This document shows positions 16,463 to 26,874 of a DNA stretch of 63,761 bases, piece by piece. Source of the DNA: Candidatus Hinthialibacteria bacterium OLB16 (GTDB lineage: Bacteria; Hinthialibacterota; Hinthialibacteria; OLB16); NCBI GenBank assembly GCA_001567115.1, contig LMZT01000111.1:1-63761 (forward strand). Direction: 5' to 3'. The notes below the pieces were generated by a model that saw only the letters and a list, made by a program, of their open reading frames with translations, made no database searches and was not told where the DNA came from. The first letter of the stretch is position 1; each line of letters begins with the position of its first letter. Both the position numbers and the translations under genes were made by a program.

Positions 16463-19177
16463 ATGGACTCATTCGGATCCCATGGCGTGTTGAAGTTAAA
16501 TGGCCACGAATACCGCATCGCACGCCTTCAGGCCCTCGAAAAGCAGGGGTACAACCTCGATCGCCTCCCATTTTCGCTGAAAATTCTGCTGGAGAACCTC
16601 CTGCGCTGTGAGGATGGACATACTGTAACCACCACAGAGATCGAGGCCCTGGCGAAATGGGATCCCAAAGCCGAACCGGACCGTGAAATCGCATTCATGC
16701 CTGGAAGGGTCCTGCTGCAGGATTTTACCGGTGTGCCGGCGGTGGTCGACCTGGCGGCGATGCGCGATGCCATGCTTCAGCTGGGGGGTGACCCGAAAAA
16801 GATCAATCCGCTCCTGCCCGCCGAGCTGGTCATCGATCACTCGGTGCAGGTGGATGCCTTCGGAAATTCCCTGGCGCTGGATCTGAATGCCGGGCTGGAA
16901 TTCTCCCGCAACAGGGAGCGTTACTCCTTCCTGCGCTGGGGCCAGAATGCCTTCCGCAACTTCCGGGTGGTGCCCCCAGACACCGGCATTGTGCATCAGG
17001 TGAACCTCGAATACCTCGCCCGGGTGGTCATGGTCGGAGAGAATCATGCCGATGCCCCGTGGGCGTACCCGGACTCGCTGGTGGGAACCGATTCCCATAC
17101 CACGATGATCAATGGCCTGGGAGTTCTGGGATGGGGAGTGGGAGGAATCGAAGCGGAAGCCGCCATGCTCGGACAGCCGCTTTCGATGCTCATCCCGCAG
17201 GTCATCGGGTTCTGCCTGAAAGGCCGCCTGCCTGAAGGAACCACCGCAACCGACCTGGTCCTGCATGTCACCCAGATTCTTCGCAAGAAAGGGGTGGTCG
17301 GGAAGTTTGTTGAGTTTTTCGGGCCGGGTCTGGCGGAGCTGCGTCTGGCGGATCGGGCCACAATCGGGAATATGGCTCCGGAATACGGAGCGACCTGCGG
17401 AATATTCCCGGTCGATGAGGTCACTCTGTCCTATCTTCGTTTCAGCGGGCGCTCCGAAGAGCAGGTCCGCCTGGTCGAAACCTACATGAAAGAACAGGGG
17501 CTGTTCCGCACCGCTTCGTCACCCATTGCCGATTATTCCGATATTGTCGAGCTGGATCTTTCGGGAGTCGAACCGAGCCTGGCAGGCCCGAAACGCCCCC
17601 AGGATCGTGTCAATCTCCCCGGGGTCAGAACTTCCTTCCTGGCGCATCATGCCAGCTTGCGGCAAACGGCCGGGGGGGATGGTTCCAGTCCGGCAGCAGC
17701 CTTGAATGAAAAAGCAGTCACGCTGGATGGGGAACATGCGGTCATACGGGATGGGGCTGTGGCGATCGCAGCCATCACCAGCTGCACGAATACCTCGAAT
17801 CCCTCGGTGCTGATTGCAGCCGGGCTGCTCGCGGAAAAGGCGGTCGAAAAAGGGCTGTCACGCAAGCCCTGGGTGAAAACCAGCCTCGCTCCAGGGTCGC
17901 TGGTGGTCACTGAATATCTCAAAGAGGCCGGCCTGCTCGAACCGCTCGAGAAGCTCGGCTTTTACCTGGTGGGATATGGCTGCACCACCTGCATCGGGAA
18001 CAGCGGCCCGCTTCCGGAGCCGGTGGCCCAGGCAATCGATGAAAAGGATCTGGTGGTGGCTTCGGTGTTATCGGGGAACCGGAATTTCGAAGGGCGAGTC
18101 CATGCGCAGGTGCGCGCCAACTACCTCGCCTCTCCTCCGCTGGTGGTCGCTTATGCCCTGGCTGGCAAAGTCGATATCGATCTCAGCAGCGAACCCCTCG
18201 GCCTGGGGTATGGCGGCAAGCCGGTCTATCTCAAAGATATCTGGCCTTCCCAGCGTGAAATCGAGGAAAAGATCCAGAAGTGCATCCATTCGGCCATGTT
18301 TCGCACCACCTATGCGGATGTGTTCAAGGGCGATGAACGCTGGCGGAGCCTGGCGGTCCCCGAGGGAGATACTTTTTCCTGGGATCCAAAATCAACCTAT
18401 GTGAAACGTCCGCCATTTTTCGAAAACCTGTCGAAAGATCCCCAGCCTGTCTGCGATATAGAGAAAGCCCGTGCGCTGGCGGTCCTGGGTGACAGCATTA
18501 CGACCGATCACATCTCACCCGCCGGTTCGATCAAGCCCACCAGTCCGGCTGGAAAGTACCTGCAATCCCTGGGGGTCGCCCCGGCTGATTTCAACTCACT
18601 CGGCTCCCGCCGTGGGAACCATGAAGTCATGATGCGCGGCACTTTCGCGAACATCCGTTTGCGCAACCAGATGGTGCCGGGGGTGGAAGGCGGATTTGCC
18701 CTTCACCTGCCGGACCAGGCTCAGATGTCCATTTACGATGCCGCCATGAAGTACCGTGAAGAGGGGGTGCCTCTGGTGATTCTGGCCGGGAAGGAATATG
18801 GCGCAGGATCCTCGAGGGACTGGGCCGCCAAGGGGCCATGCCTGCTCGGCATCCGGGCTGCAATCGCCGAGAGTTTCGAACGCATCCACCGCAGCAACCT
18901 GGTCGGCATGGGGGTGGTTCCTCTCCAGTTTGAATCCGGGCAGACTGTTGCCAGCCTGGGACTTACCGGACACGAGCTGTTCGATATCCTGGGACTGGCC
19001 GAAGCAATTGAATCCAACTTCGCCAATGGCCGCCAACTCAAGGTCCGTGCGACACGTCCGGACAACTCGGTCATCGAATTCTCAGTGACAGCCCGGATCG
19101 ACACTCCCAAGGAAATTCAGTATTACCGCCATGGCGGCATTCTTCCCTATGTTCTCAGGAAGCTGCTGGAACCCTGA
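16463..19177 (+). CDS. acnA: Aconitate hydratase A
   Basis: A 904-residue aconitase of the AcnA/IRP type, interconverting citrate and isocitrate in the TCA cycle. The [4Fe-4S] ligands are visible: Cys in [13 protein letters not shown] near residue 435 and the pair in [14 protein letters not shown] near residue 505. [30 protein letters not shown] is split over the substrate region near 195-230, and the swivel domain has [11 protein letters not shown]. The ATG at 16463 is preferred over the TTG at 16418 because AAAAAGGA precedes it and the protein then begins like other family members. It is divergent from the pseudopilin operon and followed by a hairpin. Confidence 0.96.
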   Translation: MDSFGSHGVLKLNGHEYRIARLQALEKQGYNLDRLPFSLKILLENLLRCEDGHTVTTTEIEALAKWDPKAEPDREIAFMPGRVLLQDFTGVPAVVDLAAMRDAMLQLGGDPKKINPLLPAELVIDHSVQVDAFGNSLALDLNAGLEFSRNRERYSFLRWGQNAFRNFRVVPPDTGIVHQVNLEYLARVVMVGENHADAPWAYPDSLVGTDSHTTMINGLGVLGWGVGGIEAEAAMLGQPLSMLIPQVIGFCLKGRLPEGTTATDLVLHVTQILRKKGVVGKFVEFFGPGLAELRLADRATIGNMAPEYGATCGIFPVDEVTLSYLRFSGRSEEQVRLVETYMKEQGLFRTASSPIADYSDIVELDLSGVEPSLAGPKRPQDRVNLPGVRTSFLAHHASLRQTAGGDGSSPAAALNEKAVTLDGEHAVIRDGAVAIAAITSCTNTSNPSVLIAAGLLAEKAVEKGLSRKPWVKTSLAPGSLVVTEYLKEAGLLEPLEKLGFYLVGYGCTTCIGNSGPLPEPVAQAIDEKDLVVASVLSGNRNFEGRVHAQVRANYLASPPLVVAYALAGKVDIDLSSEPLGLGYGGKPVYLKDIWPSQREIEEKIQKCIHSAMFRTTYADVFKGDERWRSLAVPEGDTFSWDPKSTYVKRPPFFENLSKDPQPVCDIEKARALAVLGDSITTDHISPAGSIKPTSPAGKYLQSLGVAPADFNSLGSRRGNHEVMMRGTFANIRLRNQMVPGVEGGFALHLPDQAQMSIYDAAMKYREEGVPLVILAGKEYGAGSSRDWAAKGPCLLGIRAAIAESFERIHRSNLVGMGVVPLQFESGQTVASLGLTGHELFDILGLAEAIESNFANGRQLKVRATRPDNSVIEFSVTARIDTPKEIQYYRHGGILPYVLRKLLEP

Positions 19178-19193
19178 AGGCGGGAGATCTCGA

Positions 19194-19241
19194 GAAATGG
19201 GCCGGGAGGATCTGCAGAGGATATCCCGGCTCATTTCTTGG
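19194..19241 (+). terminator. Hairpin downstream of acnA
   Basis: A long imperfect hairpin 17 bases after the acnA stop: GAAATGGGCCGGGA pairs with TCCCGGCTCATTTC with one mismatch, and TTGG follows. The T-run is short, so it may be a terminator or an mRNA-stabilising stem. Confidence 0.5.
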
Positions 19242-19334
19242 CAGTTGTTCCCCTGCGAAGCCTCCCCCGGGAGTAGCCCGTTTGCCCTTGAAAGAGTAGG
19301 CTTTCCCCAGAAGTTGTTGTAAAGGAGGTTTGTC

Positions 19335-21539
19335 ATGCCCCACAGAATTCTGGCCCTTCTCCTTGCAGGAGGAATGATGCTGGGAGTCTCCCTGGCGGGC
19401 TATGCCCGGGAGAGCCGCCTCGAAATCCAGGCCGACCAGGCCACTGTCGGGATGGGGAGAACAGTCGTGGTCACAGCGGCGCTGCAGGATGGAGCAGGCA
19501 CACCTCTGGCCAATCAGCTGGTCAGACCCTATGTCAATGGCCTGCGCTGGGGTTCCGAGGAACGAACCGATGTCAGTGGCGGCGCGCAGTTCTCGATCCC
19601 GCTCCCGAATCCGGGCGAATGCACGATCCAGCTCGAATCGGTCCTGGCTTTGACTCCCTCACGTGCCCGGTGGATCTGGGCTGCGGAGCCTGCTGACAGG
19701 CAAACCCTCTATTTCGTCCATCCATTTGAGGTTCAGGGAGAGGTGCATTCGGCCACTCTCCATATCACCTGCGATGATTCCTATGAAGCCTTTCTCAATG
19801 GCCGGCCACTCAGCCAGGGGCAGAATTTCCAGCAGGTGCAGAAGGTGGCCGGGCTAGAAAAACAGCTGGTTCAAGGTACAAACCATCTGGCAATCCAGTC
19901 AGCCAATGCCACAGGGCCTGCCGGTCTGCTTGTCCAGATGGATATCGAACAGCCCTCCCACACCTGGAGCCTCACCTCTGATGGATCCTGGAAATATTTC
20001 TCCGAGGCTCCGAAAGGCTGGCCGGGAGAAATCGCCGCGGATGGGCAACCAGTGACCGCTCTGGCTGCTGTGGGAGGAGGAATCTGGGGTGGCTATAACC
20101 TGGACTGGCCGGGATTAACTGCAGATGGCCCATTCGCGGTCGGGAAGCCGCTCCCCACCGGAGATGCAGTCCGTCCGGGTGCAATTCTTTCAAATATCCT
20201 CAAGGTTACGGTCACTCCGCGAACCATTGAAATGCCGATTGATGCCGGCCACCTGGTGGGAATCGAGTGGGAGCCTTGGTTTACACCCCTCAATATCCGC
20301 TGGCAGACCGCCCAGGGCCAGCCTGTAGTGGGCTACTATGATTCATATAACAGGGGTGTCATCCGGCAGCACTGCATCTGGATGGCGGAAGCCGGGATCA
20401 ACTTCCTTGTCGTCGACTGGACCAACAATCTGTGGGGCAAACAGAGCTGGGAAGAGCGGAACCCCGATGTGGATGAGCTGATCGAGGCCACACGAATCAC
20501 ACTGGAAACCTATGCCCAGCTCTCCAAAGAAGGTATTCCAGTTCCCGTGTTGTGCCTGCTGCCCGGATTGGACAATGGCCCGCACACCACCATGAAGGCC
20601 ATTAATGAACAGCTTCGCTGGGTGTATGAAAACCTTGTAAAACCGGAAGAGTTCCGGCCGCTCTGGCTGGAGCACTTCGGAAAGCCATTGATCATCGTAT
20701 TCAATGGTGGCGGGCCACGGGTGCGCGAAAACAAGGAACCGGTGGATGAGAGCCTGTTCACTGTGCGCTGGATGAGCAGCCAGATGCAGGCCACCCGGCT
20801 GCATGAGAAAGGTTACTGGTCCTGGATGGATGGGGTTTCCGATCCTCTGCCGGCTTATTTTGATGGTAAAGCCGAGGCGCTGACTGTGACTCCGGCTTTC
20901 TTCGGAGATGGTGGCTGGCTGTATCCGCAGGCGAGAGGGCGGCGCGGCGGGGCGACCTTCATGGAGACATTCAAAACAGCCCTCCGGGAACGCCCACGCT
21001 TTCTGTTAATCAACCAGTGGAATGAATTTGCCGGCCAGCCTGAAGGAGGCGGTTATGGCCCGAAGAAGGACATATTTCTGGACTGCTACAATATTCCCTT
21101 CAGCAATGATATCGAGCCGGTATCGGTTTCCTCCGAGGCCTACCGAAGCAAAGGCGGGTATGGCTACTTCTACCTCAATCTGATGCGGGCGCTGATCGGC
21201 CTCTACCATGAGAAGCAGCCTGAATCGACCCTGGTGGCTCTGGCCGATCCGGAAGACGATGCCGAGATCAACAGCAGCGAGATTGAAGTCTCATGGACTT
21301 ATATCGGGAAAGAGCCGCAATCCTGGTCCCTGTTTCTTGATGGGAGGGAGCTGGTCAAAGAGACCCAATCATCCTCCGCCAAGGTCAGCCTGGAAGCCCT
21401 GCCACCAGGCAGCCATGAACTCAAACTGGTCGCGCATGGCACCCGGACACGCTTCCTGCTCTCCCGCATCCGGGAAGATATTCCACTGGAACAGCCGGTG
21501 GAGGCCAGCGCAACAAAGATCATACAGGTGGCAAGGTAA
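19335..21539 (+). CDS. Secreted GH99-like/DUF5010-like glycosidase-type protein
   Basis: A 734-residue exported protein with a signal peptide (MPHRILALLLAGGMMLGVSLAGYA) and an excellent ribosome binding site (AAAGGAGG). Residues about 25-100 form an Ig-like part. Residues about 110-200 resemble the N-terminal jellyroll of alpha-L-rhamnosidases (WIWAAEP, LHITCDDSYEAFLNGRPL, GTNHLAIQSAN). From about 305 to 600 a TIM-barrel-like region has GIEWEPWFTP, YYDSYNRGVIRQHCIWMAEAGINF, VVDWTNNLW and FLLINQWNEFAG, as in GH99-like or WbsX-like families. The last 80 residues look like an Ig fold. Substrate is unknown; catalytic residues were not assigned with confidence. It sits alone between acnA and mmsA. 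Confidence 0.68.
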   Translation: MPHRILALLLAGGMMLGVSLAGYARESRLEIQADQATVGMGRTVVVTAALQDGAGTPLANQLVRPYVNGLRWGSEERTDVSGGAQFSIPLPNPGECTIQLESVLALTPSRARWIWAAEPADRQTLYFVHPFEVQGEVHSATLHITCDDSYEAFLNGRPLSQGQNFQQVQKVAGLEKQLVQGTNHLAIQSANATGPAGLLVQMDIEQPSHTWSLTSDGSWKYFSEAPKGWPGEIAADGQPVTALAAVGGGIWGGYNLDWPGLTADGPFAVGKPLPTGDAVRPGAILSNILKVTVTPRTIEMPIDAGHLVGIEWEPWFTPLNIRWQTAQGQPVVGYYDSYNRGVIRQHCIWMAEAGINFLVVDWTNNLWGKQSWEERNPDVDELIEATRITLETYAQLSKEGIPVPVLCLLPGLDNGPHTTMKAINEQLRWVYENLVKPEEFRPLWLEHFGKPLIIVFNGGGPRVRENKEPVDESLFTVRWMSSQMQATRLHEKGYWSWMDGVSDPLPAYFDGKAEALTVTPAFFGDGGWLYPQARGRRGGATFMETFKTALRERPRFLLINQWNEFAGQPEGGGYGPKKDIFLDCYNIPFSNDIEPVSVSSEAYRSKGGYGYFYLNLMRALIGLYHEKQPESTLVALADPEDDAEINSSEIEVSWTYIGKEPQSWSLFLDGRELVKETQSSSAKVSLEALPPGSHELKLVAHGTRTRFLLSRIREDIPLEQPVEASATKIIQVAR

Positions 21540-21593
21540 CTGATGAGTCTTTCATGGATTGGATATGTCGCCGCAATGCGGAGGTGCTGCTGA

Positions 21594-23099
21594 ATGAGCG
21601 GGCCAGCCATAAAAAAACTGAAGTATTTTTCCGGCAACGAGTGGATCGAATCCACAAGCGGAGAATCGATCCCTCTTTTCAATCCGAGCCTGGGACAGCA
21701 GATCGCTGAAGCCCCCTGCCTCACTGCAGCGGAACTCGATGCGGTGATTGAGTCAGCGGCCGCTGCATTTTCCTCCTGGAGTGCGACACCCGCGCCATCA
21801 CGTGTGCAGCACCTGTTCCGTTTCAAGCACCTGCTCGAACAGCATCGCGACGAACTGGCCTGTCTTGTCGCCACAGAAATGGGAAAGACATTGGCGGAAG
21901 CGGCGGGTGAACTTGACCGCGGGATCGAGATTGTCGAGTACGCCTGCGGAATCCCCTCTCATCTGATGGGTGAAACGCTTGAAAATGTTTCACGGGATGT
22001 GGATGTCACCACCTGGCGTGTTCCCATCGGCGCATTCGCCGGCATTGTTCCCTTCAACTTCCCGCTCATGATCCCGCTCTGGATGATGCCTGTCGCTGTT
22101 GCCTGCGGAAACACCTTCATCCTCAAAGCGGCCAACCAGGTGCCACAGTCGGCGATGCGCCTGATGGATCTGGTTAAAGATTCCGGATTTCCGCCCGGTG
22201 TCGTCAATCTGGTCACCTGTTCGAACAATGCAGCGTCCCGCCTGATCGAGCATCCCGATGTCCGTGGGGTCTCCTTTGTGGGATCCACCCGTGTCGCACA
22301 AAAGGTCTATCAGACTGCGGCGCAGCATGGCAAACGGGTGCAGGCGCTGGCTCAGGCAAAAAATCACTGCCTGGTGCTGCCGGACTGCGCGCTTGATCGG
22401 ACTGTTCAGGCCATCGTGAATGCCGCATTCGGCTGCTGCGGCCAGCGTTGCATGGCCCTGCCGGTTGTCGTCGCCCATCAGGCCATCGCGGATGAGCTGG
22501 TGGCCCGGATTGTTTCAGCTGCCTCATCCATTCGTGTCGGCAATGCGCTGGACCCCGAGACCCAGATGGGCCCGCTGGTTACAAAAGAGCATCTCGCACG
22601 GGTCACGGCTTATATCCAGAAGGGAGTCGAGGAGGGAGCCTCGCTGCTGCTGGATGGGCGCAACCCCAGAGTCTCTGCTCACCCGGAAGGTTTTTATCTC
22701 GGTCCGACTGTATTTGACCAGGTCACCCGCGGCATGGTCATCGGCAGGGAGGAGATCTTTGGCCCTGTGCTGTGCATCAGGCGCGCAGAAGATTTCGAGG
22801 AAGGCATGTCCATCATCAATTCCAGCGAGTTCGGGAATGGCGCCTCGATATTCACCAGCAGCGGTTATCATGCGCGCGATTTTTCACATCGTGTGCAGGC
22901 GGGCATGGTGGGCATCAATGTCGCTATTCCGGTGCCGGTCGGGTACTTCTCATTCACCGGCTGGAAAAAATCCTTCTTCGGGGATCTGCACAGCCATGGC
23001 CGGGATGGGGTCCTGTTTTATACCGAAAAGAAATCCGTGACTCAGAGATGGTTTGAAGACAAAGACCATCGTGCAGCGCAGATCGGCACCTGGGATTAA
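21594..23099 (+). CDS. mmsA: Methylmalonate-semialdehyde dehydrogenase (CoA-acylating)
   Basis: A 501-residue aldehyde dehydrogenase of the MmsA subfamily, which converts methylmalonate semialdehyde (or malonate semialdehyde) with CoA and NAD to propionyl- or acetyl-CoA in valine, inositol or pyrimidine degradation. Features include the N-terminal substrate segment, AFAGIVPFNFPLMIPLWM, the NAD-binding FVGSTRVAQKVY, and catalytic cysteine in GCCGQRCMALPVVV near residue 283. IPVPVGYFSFTGWKKSFFGDLHSHG, split over the C terminus, and the ending KSVTQRW are MmsA-specific. No other valine or inositol catabolic gene is adjacent. Confidence 0.94.
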   Translation: MSGPAIKKLKYFSGNEWIESTSGESIPLFNPSLGQQIAEAPCLTAAELDAVIESAAAAFSSWSATPAPSRVQHLFRFKHLLEQHRDELACLVATEMGKTLAEAAGELDRGIEIVEYACGIPSHLMGETLENVSRDVDVTTWRVPIGAFAGIVPFNFPLMIPLWMMPVAVACGNTFILKAANQVPQSAMRLMDLVKDSGFPPGVVNLVTCSNNAASRLIEHPDVRGVSFVGSTRVAQKVYQTAAQHGKRVQALAQAKNHCLVLPDCALDRTVQAIVNAAFGCCGQRCMALPVVVAHQAIADELVARIVSAASSIRVGNALDPETQMGPLVTKEHLARVTAYIQKGVEEGASLLLDGRNPRVSAHPEGFYLGPTVFDQVTRGMVIGREEIFGPVLCIRRAEDFEEGMSIINSSEFGNGASIFTSSGYHARDFSHRVQAGMVGINVAIPVPVGYFSFTGWKKSFFGDLHSHGRDGVLFYTEKKSVTQRWFEDKDHRAAQIGTWD

Positions 23100-23195
23100 G
23101 CATCCCTCTGCCAGTCCAATTTCGGAAGTGCCGACGGCGGGTTGATCCTGACACATCGAGGCAGGCATGGCTTCTTCATTCTTCAATAACGAGAC

Positions 23196-24677
23196 ATGAT
23201 GATCAAGGGCCGTCTATCATCCATACTGCTGGGACTGCTGTCCGCGTCGGTTGTGGTGCTGCTGGCCGAGGCCGGGTTGAGATTGTGCGGTTATCCTGCC
23301 GGAACATTTGACCCGATCATGCCCTCCACACAGGGGCTATACCTGCCCGACACCACACTCCAGATGCGCTGGGGGCCTGTCCCTTATACCATTGCGACAA
23401 ATTCGCTCGGGCTGCGCGGGCCTGAGATCCAGCAACCCAAAACCCCAGGGACTTTCAGGATTGTCGCTGTGGGCGATTCGATTACCGATGGTTTCTTTGT
23501 GGATAACAGCGACACCTGGGAAAGCGCACTGCATGAACGGCTCAAATCACGGTTTCCATTCCCGGTCGATGTCGTCAACTGCGCCCATGGCGGCGGATCG
23601 ATCGACAAAGAACTCTCCCTGCTGAAACAACCGGGGATCACACTGGATCCAGACCTTGTGGTGCTGACTTTTGTCAGCAACGACATCTATGAAATCGTCA
23701 AGTTGCTGGCCCGGAAGAAGGGAGATGGTGCCGCTGGCTCCGAATGGAAACCACCCTTTTCGCTCAGCGCCTTCTTATTGACCCATACCGCAATCGGGGA
23801 AGCCAGCCTCGACACCCTGCTGCGGATCCGGTTCCGGACTTACCGCAAAGGCGATCCGAATCACACGGAGGGTGAATCCGATCCGCGTTACAACATTCCC
23901 GGCGGGGACCAGTTCGAGGAGAACGTGAAGCTGTTCATGGAAAAATACGCCAGGCTGGATGGGCTGGTCCTGGTTGACTCATTCCATCCGAAAGTCCAGC
24001 AGGCGATCGATTACTACAAAGAGCGCCTGGTTGAATTCAAATCCATCTGTGACCAGCAGGGTTGCCGCCTGCTGTTTGTTTATTTTCCCGCATACCCGCA
24101 GGTTTACCAGGCGAATCCCCCGCTGCGGATCAATCAGGCATTGAATACGATGTGTGAGGAAACATCGATCGACTTTCTCGACCTGACTGAGGGATTCCGC
24201 AAGCACAGTGCCGGGCGAGTCCTCCATCTGGCGCCTCTTGATTTCCACCCGAACCCGGAGGGAAACCGGCTTTTCGCGGAACTGCTCGAGCAGCATCTGC
24301 TGCCCATTGTCGCAAACCACACTTCACAGCCTGAACCGGACACACACTCTGTAAGCGAACCCAAAAAACTGATGGCTACCACCTCACAACATGAATCAAA
24401 ATCCGCCATGCAATCCATCTGGATCGTGAGGGGATCTGTCGCAGCCGCCGCCATCGCAAGCCTGGCCATTTATTTATCGACAACACTGCCCGCTCTGGGA
24501 AAAACCGATTTCGATGACGCCTACATGTTCCTGCGTTACGCCAGGCATTATCTTGCTTCCGGGGAGTTTTCCTGGAATCTGGGAGAAGGCCCGACTTATG
24601 GCATGACCAGCCTGCTGCATCTTTTCGCAGTAACAGCGCTGCGCGGGCCACCGCCCTGGAGGATCCGCTCATTCTGA
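23196..24677 (+). CDS. SGNH/GDSL hydrolase running into a membrane protein N terminus (frameshifted)
   Basis: A 493-residue reading frame with two parts. After an N-terminal membrane anchor (about residues 8-27) comes an SGNH hydrolase: block I AVGDSITDG near residue 92, FVSND block III near 165, and the catalytic DFHPNPEGNRLF near 350. From about residue 405 the frame becomes the start of a multispanning membrane protein (a helix, then KTDFDDAYMFLRYARHYLASGEF), typical of ArnT/PMT-like glycosyltransferases. The frame breaks at about 24648 and continues at 24713-26050 in another frame. The protein may be a true hydrolase-glycosyltransferase fusion or two genes whose boundary is hidden. An ATG at 24372 could start a separate second protein. 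Confidence 0.75.
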   Translation: MMIKGRLSSILLGLLSASVVVLLAEAGLRLCGYPAGTFDPIMPSTQGLYLPDTTLQMRWGPVPYTIATNSLGLRGPEIQQPKTPGTFRIVAVGDSITDGFFVDNSDTWESALHERLKSRFPFPVDVVNCAHGGGSIDKELSLLKQPGITLDPDLVVLTFVSNDIYEIVKLLARKKGDGAAGSEWKPPFSLSAFLLTHTAIGEASLDTLLRIRFRTYRKGDPNHTEGESDPRYNIPGGDQFEENVKLFMEKYARLDGLVLVDSFHPKVQQAIDYYKERLVEFKSICDQQGCRLLFVYFPAYPQVYQANPPLRINQALNTMCEETSIDFLDLTEGFRKHSAGRVLHLAPLDFHPNPEGNRLFAELLEQHLLPIVANHTSQPEPDTHSVSEPKKLMATTSQHESKSAMQSIWIVRGSVAAAAIASLAIYLSTTLPALGKTDFDDAYMFLRYARHYLASGEFSWNLGEGPTYGMTSLLHLFAVTALRGPPPWRIRSF

Positions 24678-24712
24678 CCGGCCTGTCCTTTGCTGCCGGC
24701 CTGCTGGCGCTG

Positions 24713-26050
24713 ATGGTGCTTCTGGCAGCCGGCTTCCGGCTCTGCAACCGCAGCGGTCTGTGGCTTCCCCTTCTGCTTGTCCCAATCCTGCTCTGCGGCC
24801 GGATATACCCTTTCCACAGCCTCACAGGCATGGAGACAACCACCTCGCTGCTGATGAACTCCCTGCTGGTTCTCGTGATGGCCTGGCATCCGGGACGGTT
24901 TGGAAAATGGCAAATGATCGGCTGCCTCGTGGCTTCCTATCTTGCCTGCCTGGCGCGCCCCGACAATGGCCTGTATGCCCTGCTGGTTCCACCCCTGTTT
25001 TATTGTGCCTGCGATTCGAGAAACAGAAAACCGGCACTGATCTATGCCGGGTTGTTCCTCGCACTGCTTGGCATTGATGCGATCCTGAAAAAATGGCTGC
25101 TCGGCGATTTTGTCCCTCTTCCAGTTTATGCCAAATCAAGCGGTTTTTATCGAGGCTATCTGGGAAGCGACAAATGGAATGCCGCCACTTTCACATTTCA
25201 GTTTCTGCGTGACTGCCTCCCATTCCTGCTGCTCATCCTCGGCATGGCAAACCGTGACATTCTGCGGCATCTCTTGGCCCTGTTATTTCCGATGATCCTG
25301 ACCTTCGGTTACTACAGCACAGTCAACCAGATCATGGGATGGAATGCACGCTACTACTTCCCTTCTCTGCCATTCGTCATTCTGGGTGCATTTCTGGCCC
25401 TGCGTTCTTTTGAAGAAAAATCATTTCAGCCCAGGCCATGCTGCAGGGAGTTCTGGCCGGCAAGGCTGGTGGGCATGGCGCTGCTTCTGGTCCTGTCGCT
25501 ATCCCCATCCATCGAAACTGTAGTTTCAGATTGCTGGCGGACCCGGGTCGCTGAATCAACTGTAGAATATGAACCCAGGACGCAGTGGAAGATTGAAGCA
25601 GCCGAACCACTGCCCCGCCTTGGGTGGGTGCGTGCGATTCATGAAGTCGATGCCCTGCTGGGCGAACTCCCCGGCGAGGTTATGGTGGCGGCATCAGAAA
25701 ATGGTTTCATCGGCTCAAGGCATCCCACAAAAAAAATCATCGATCTGGCAGGCCTCAATGACCGTCAGATTGCCCATGAGGGTTTCTCTGCCCAGGCACT
25801 TTTCACGAAGAATCCCGACATCCTCTGGCTGCCTCCGCCGGATTATTCGTATGCAGTCAGTGAAATCCTCGATGCCGCCGAATTTCACGCAAACTATGAT
25901 TATTTTCCAGGCGCCTTCGATTATGGCCTGGCTTTGCGGAAGAACTCGAAGGCATACCCACTTGCTGCCGAGGCCCTCAGGAAGGCCTTCATAAAGCTTT
26001 ACCCTGGCCGCGACCCGCTCGGATATCAAGCCAGAACCCTGCCAGGTTGA
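24713..26050 (+). CDS. ArnT/PMT-like membrane glycosyltransferase, C-terminal part (frameshifted)
   Basis: A 445-residue frame made of repeated transmembrane helices followed by a soluble C-terminal part (from about 275). Coding similarity begins upstream of this ATG: from 24650 the same frame reads TALEDPLILTGLSFAAGLLA, which directly extends the preceding frame. One base appears to be missing in the run CGCGGGCC at 24642-24649. Together the frames give a glycosyltransferase-like membrane protein whose first loop has the Asp-Asp pair (FDDAYMF) characteristic of polyprenyl-phosphate-sugar-dependent transferases. The target is unknown; neighbouring SGNH hydrolase suggests polysaccharide or lipid decoration. 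Confidence 0.7.
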   Translation: MVLLAAGFRLCNRSGLWLPLLLVPILLCGRIYPFHSLTGMETTTSLLMNSLLVLVMAWHPGRFGKWQMIGCLVASYLACLARPDNGLYALLVPPLFYCACDSRNRKPALIYAGLFLALLGIDAILKKWLLGDFVPLPVYAKSSGFYRGYLGSDKWNAATFTFQFLRDCLPFLLLILGMANRDILRHLLALLFPMILTFGYYSTVNQIMGWNARYYFPSLPFVILGAFLALRSFEEKSFQPRPCCREFWPARLVGMALLLVLSLSPSIETVVSDCWRTRVAESTVEYEPRTQWKIEAAEPLPRLGWVRAIHEVDALLGELPGEVMVAASENGFIGSRHPTKKIIDLAGLNDRQIAHEGFSAQALFTKNPDILWLPPPDYSYAVSEILDAAEFHANYDYFPGAFDYGLALRKNSKAYPLAAEALRKAFIKLYPGRDPLGYQARTLPG

Positions 26051-26199
26051 GGCGCTGGCAACAGCCGGTTCCGTAACCTGCTCCACAGAAGCATCTTAAG
26101 AAACAAGTTTCAAATTATTTTCTTGACAGCGATCACCCGGAGTTTCAAAGTGACAATCAGAACAGCTCTCCAGATGTTTTCAGGCAGGAGGTCGGGGAT

Positions 26200-26874
26200 A
26201 TGAGAACCAAGCCCATCAGATGCAGCCAGTCAGGCGGTTTCACACTGATCGAGCTCCTGATTGTTATTGCAATCATTCTGATTCTGATTTCGATTGCGCT
26301 CCCAAATTTCATGGAAGCGCAGGTGCGCGCACGGCTGACCAACACCCGGGGATGCCTGCAGGCCTACCGGGTAGCCAATGAAGCCTACCAGGCTGACTTC
26401 AGAACCTACATTCCCGATGTGGATGGCGGGGAAATTGAACCCACCACCAAACGCAGCTGGGCCTCCCTGTGGGCCAGGGGACGAAAAATCAACTGCGACA
26501 TGGTGGGCGAGTTATGCTCGTTTGCCATGCTGACAACACCGATCCAGTATATAAAGCAGCTCTGTTACGATCCCTTTCTGGCTCAGCAGAAGGACCCGCG
26601 CATCAGCAAGCCTTACTCACTGCCTGAATACACCTCCTATCTGTCCGGATCGAAGCAGCGCAAGATGTGGGCGGAACAGTATGGCCTGCGTTATTCCATT
26701 TTGAGCCGCGGCCCTGATCTGGATATCGATGTCGGCAGCTATGACCACCTGTGGTGGTATCTGGGAGCGCATATTCACCACAGCATGGGTTTCCCGGTCA
26801 TCTATTCAGCCACCAATGGGACTTATTCGAGCGGGGATATGGTGGTCTCCAATCGAGGACACGAAGGCCCTTGA
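26200..26874 (+). CDS. Stand-alone type II secretion-type pseudopilin (NFMEAQ type)
   Basis: A 224-residue prepilin-like protein. The leader is followed by GGFTLIELLIVIAIILILISIALPNF and MEAQVRARLTNTRG, a perfect class III signal with Glu at +5. The soluble domain begins with the AYRVANEAYQADFRTYIP pattern of GspG-like proteins and includes YSILSRGPDLDIDVGSYD, a common PulG-like ending. It carries AGGAGGT before the ATG. It lies alone, far from the pseudopilin operon, and resembles the protein at 48871-49467 in its N-terminal 35 residues but not in its soluble domain. Such orphan pseudopilins are numerous in Sumerlaeota and Planctomycetes-like genomes. Confidence 0.85.
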   Translation: MRTKPIRCSQSGGFTLIELLIVIAIILILISIALPNFMEAQVRARLTNTRGCLQAYRVANEAYQADFRTYIPDVDGGEIEPTTKRSWASLWARGRKINCDMVGELCSFAMLTTPIQYIKQLCYDPFLAQQKDPRISKPYSLPEYTSYLSGSKQRKMWAEQYGLRYSILSRGPDLDIDVGSYDHLWWYLGAHIHHSMGFPVIYSATNGTYSSGDMVVSNRGHEGP

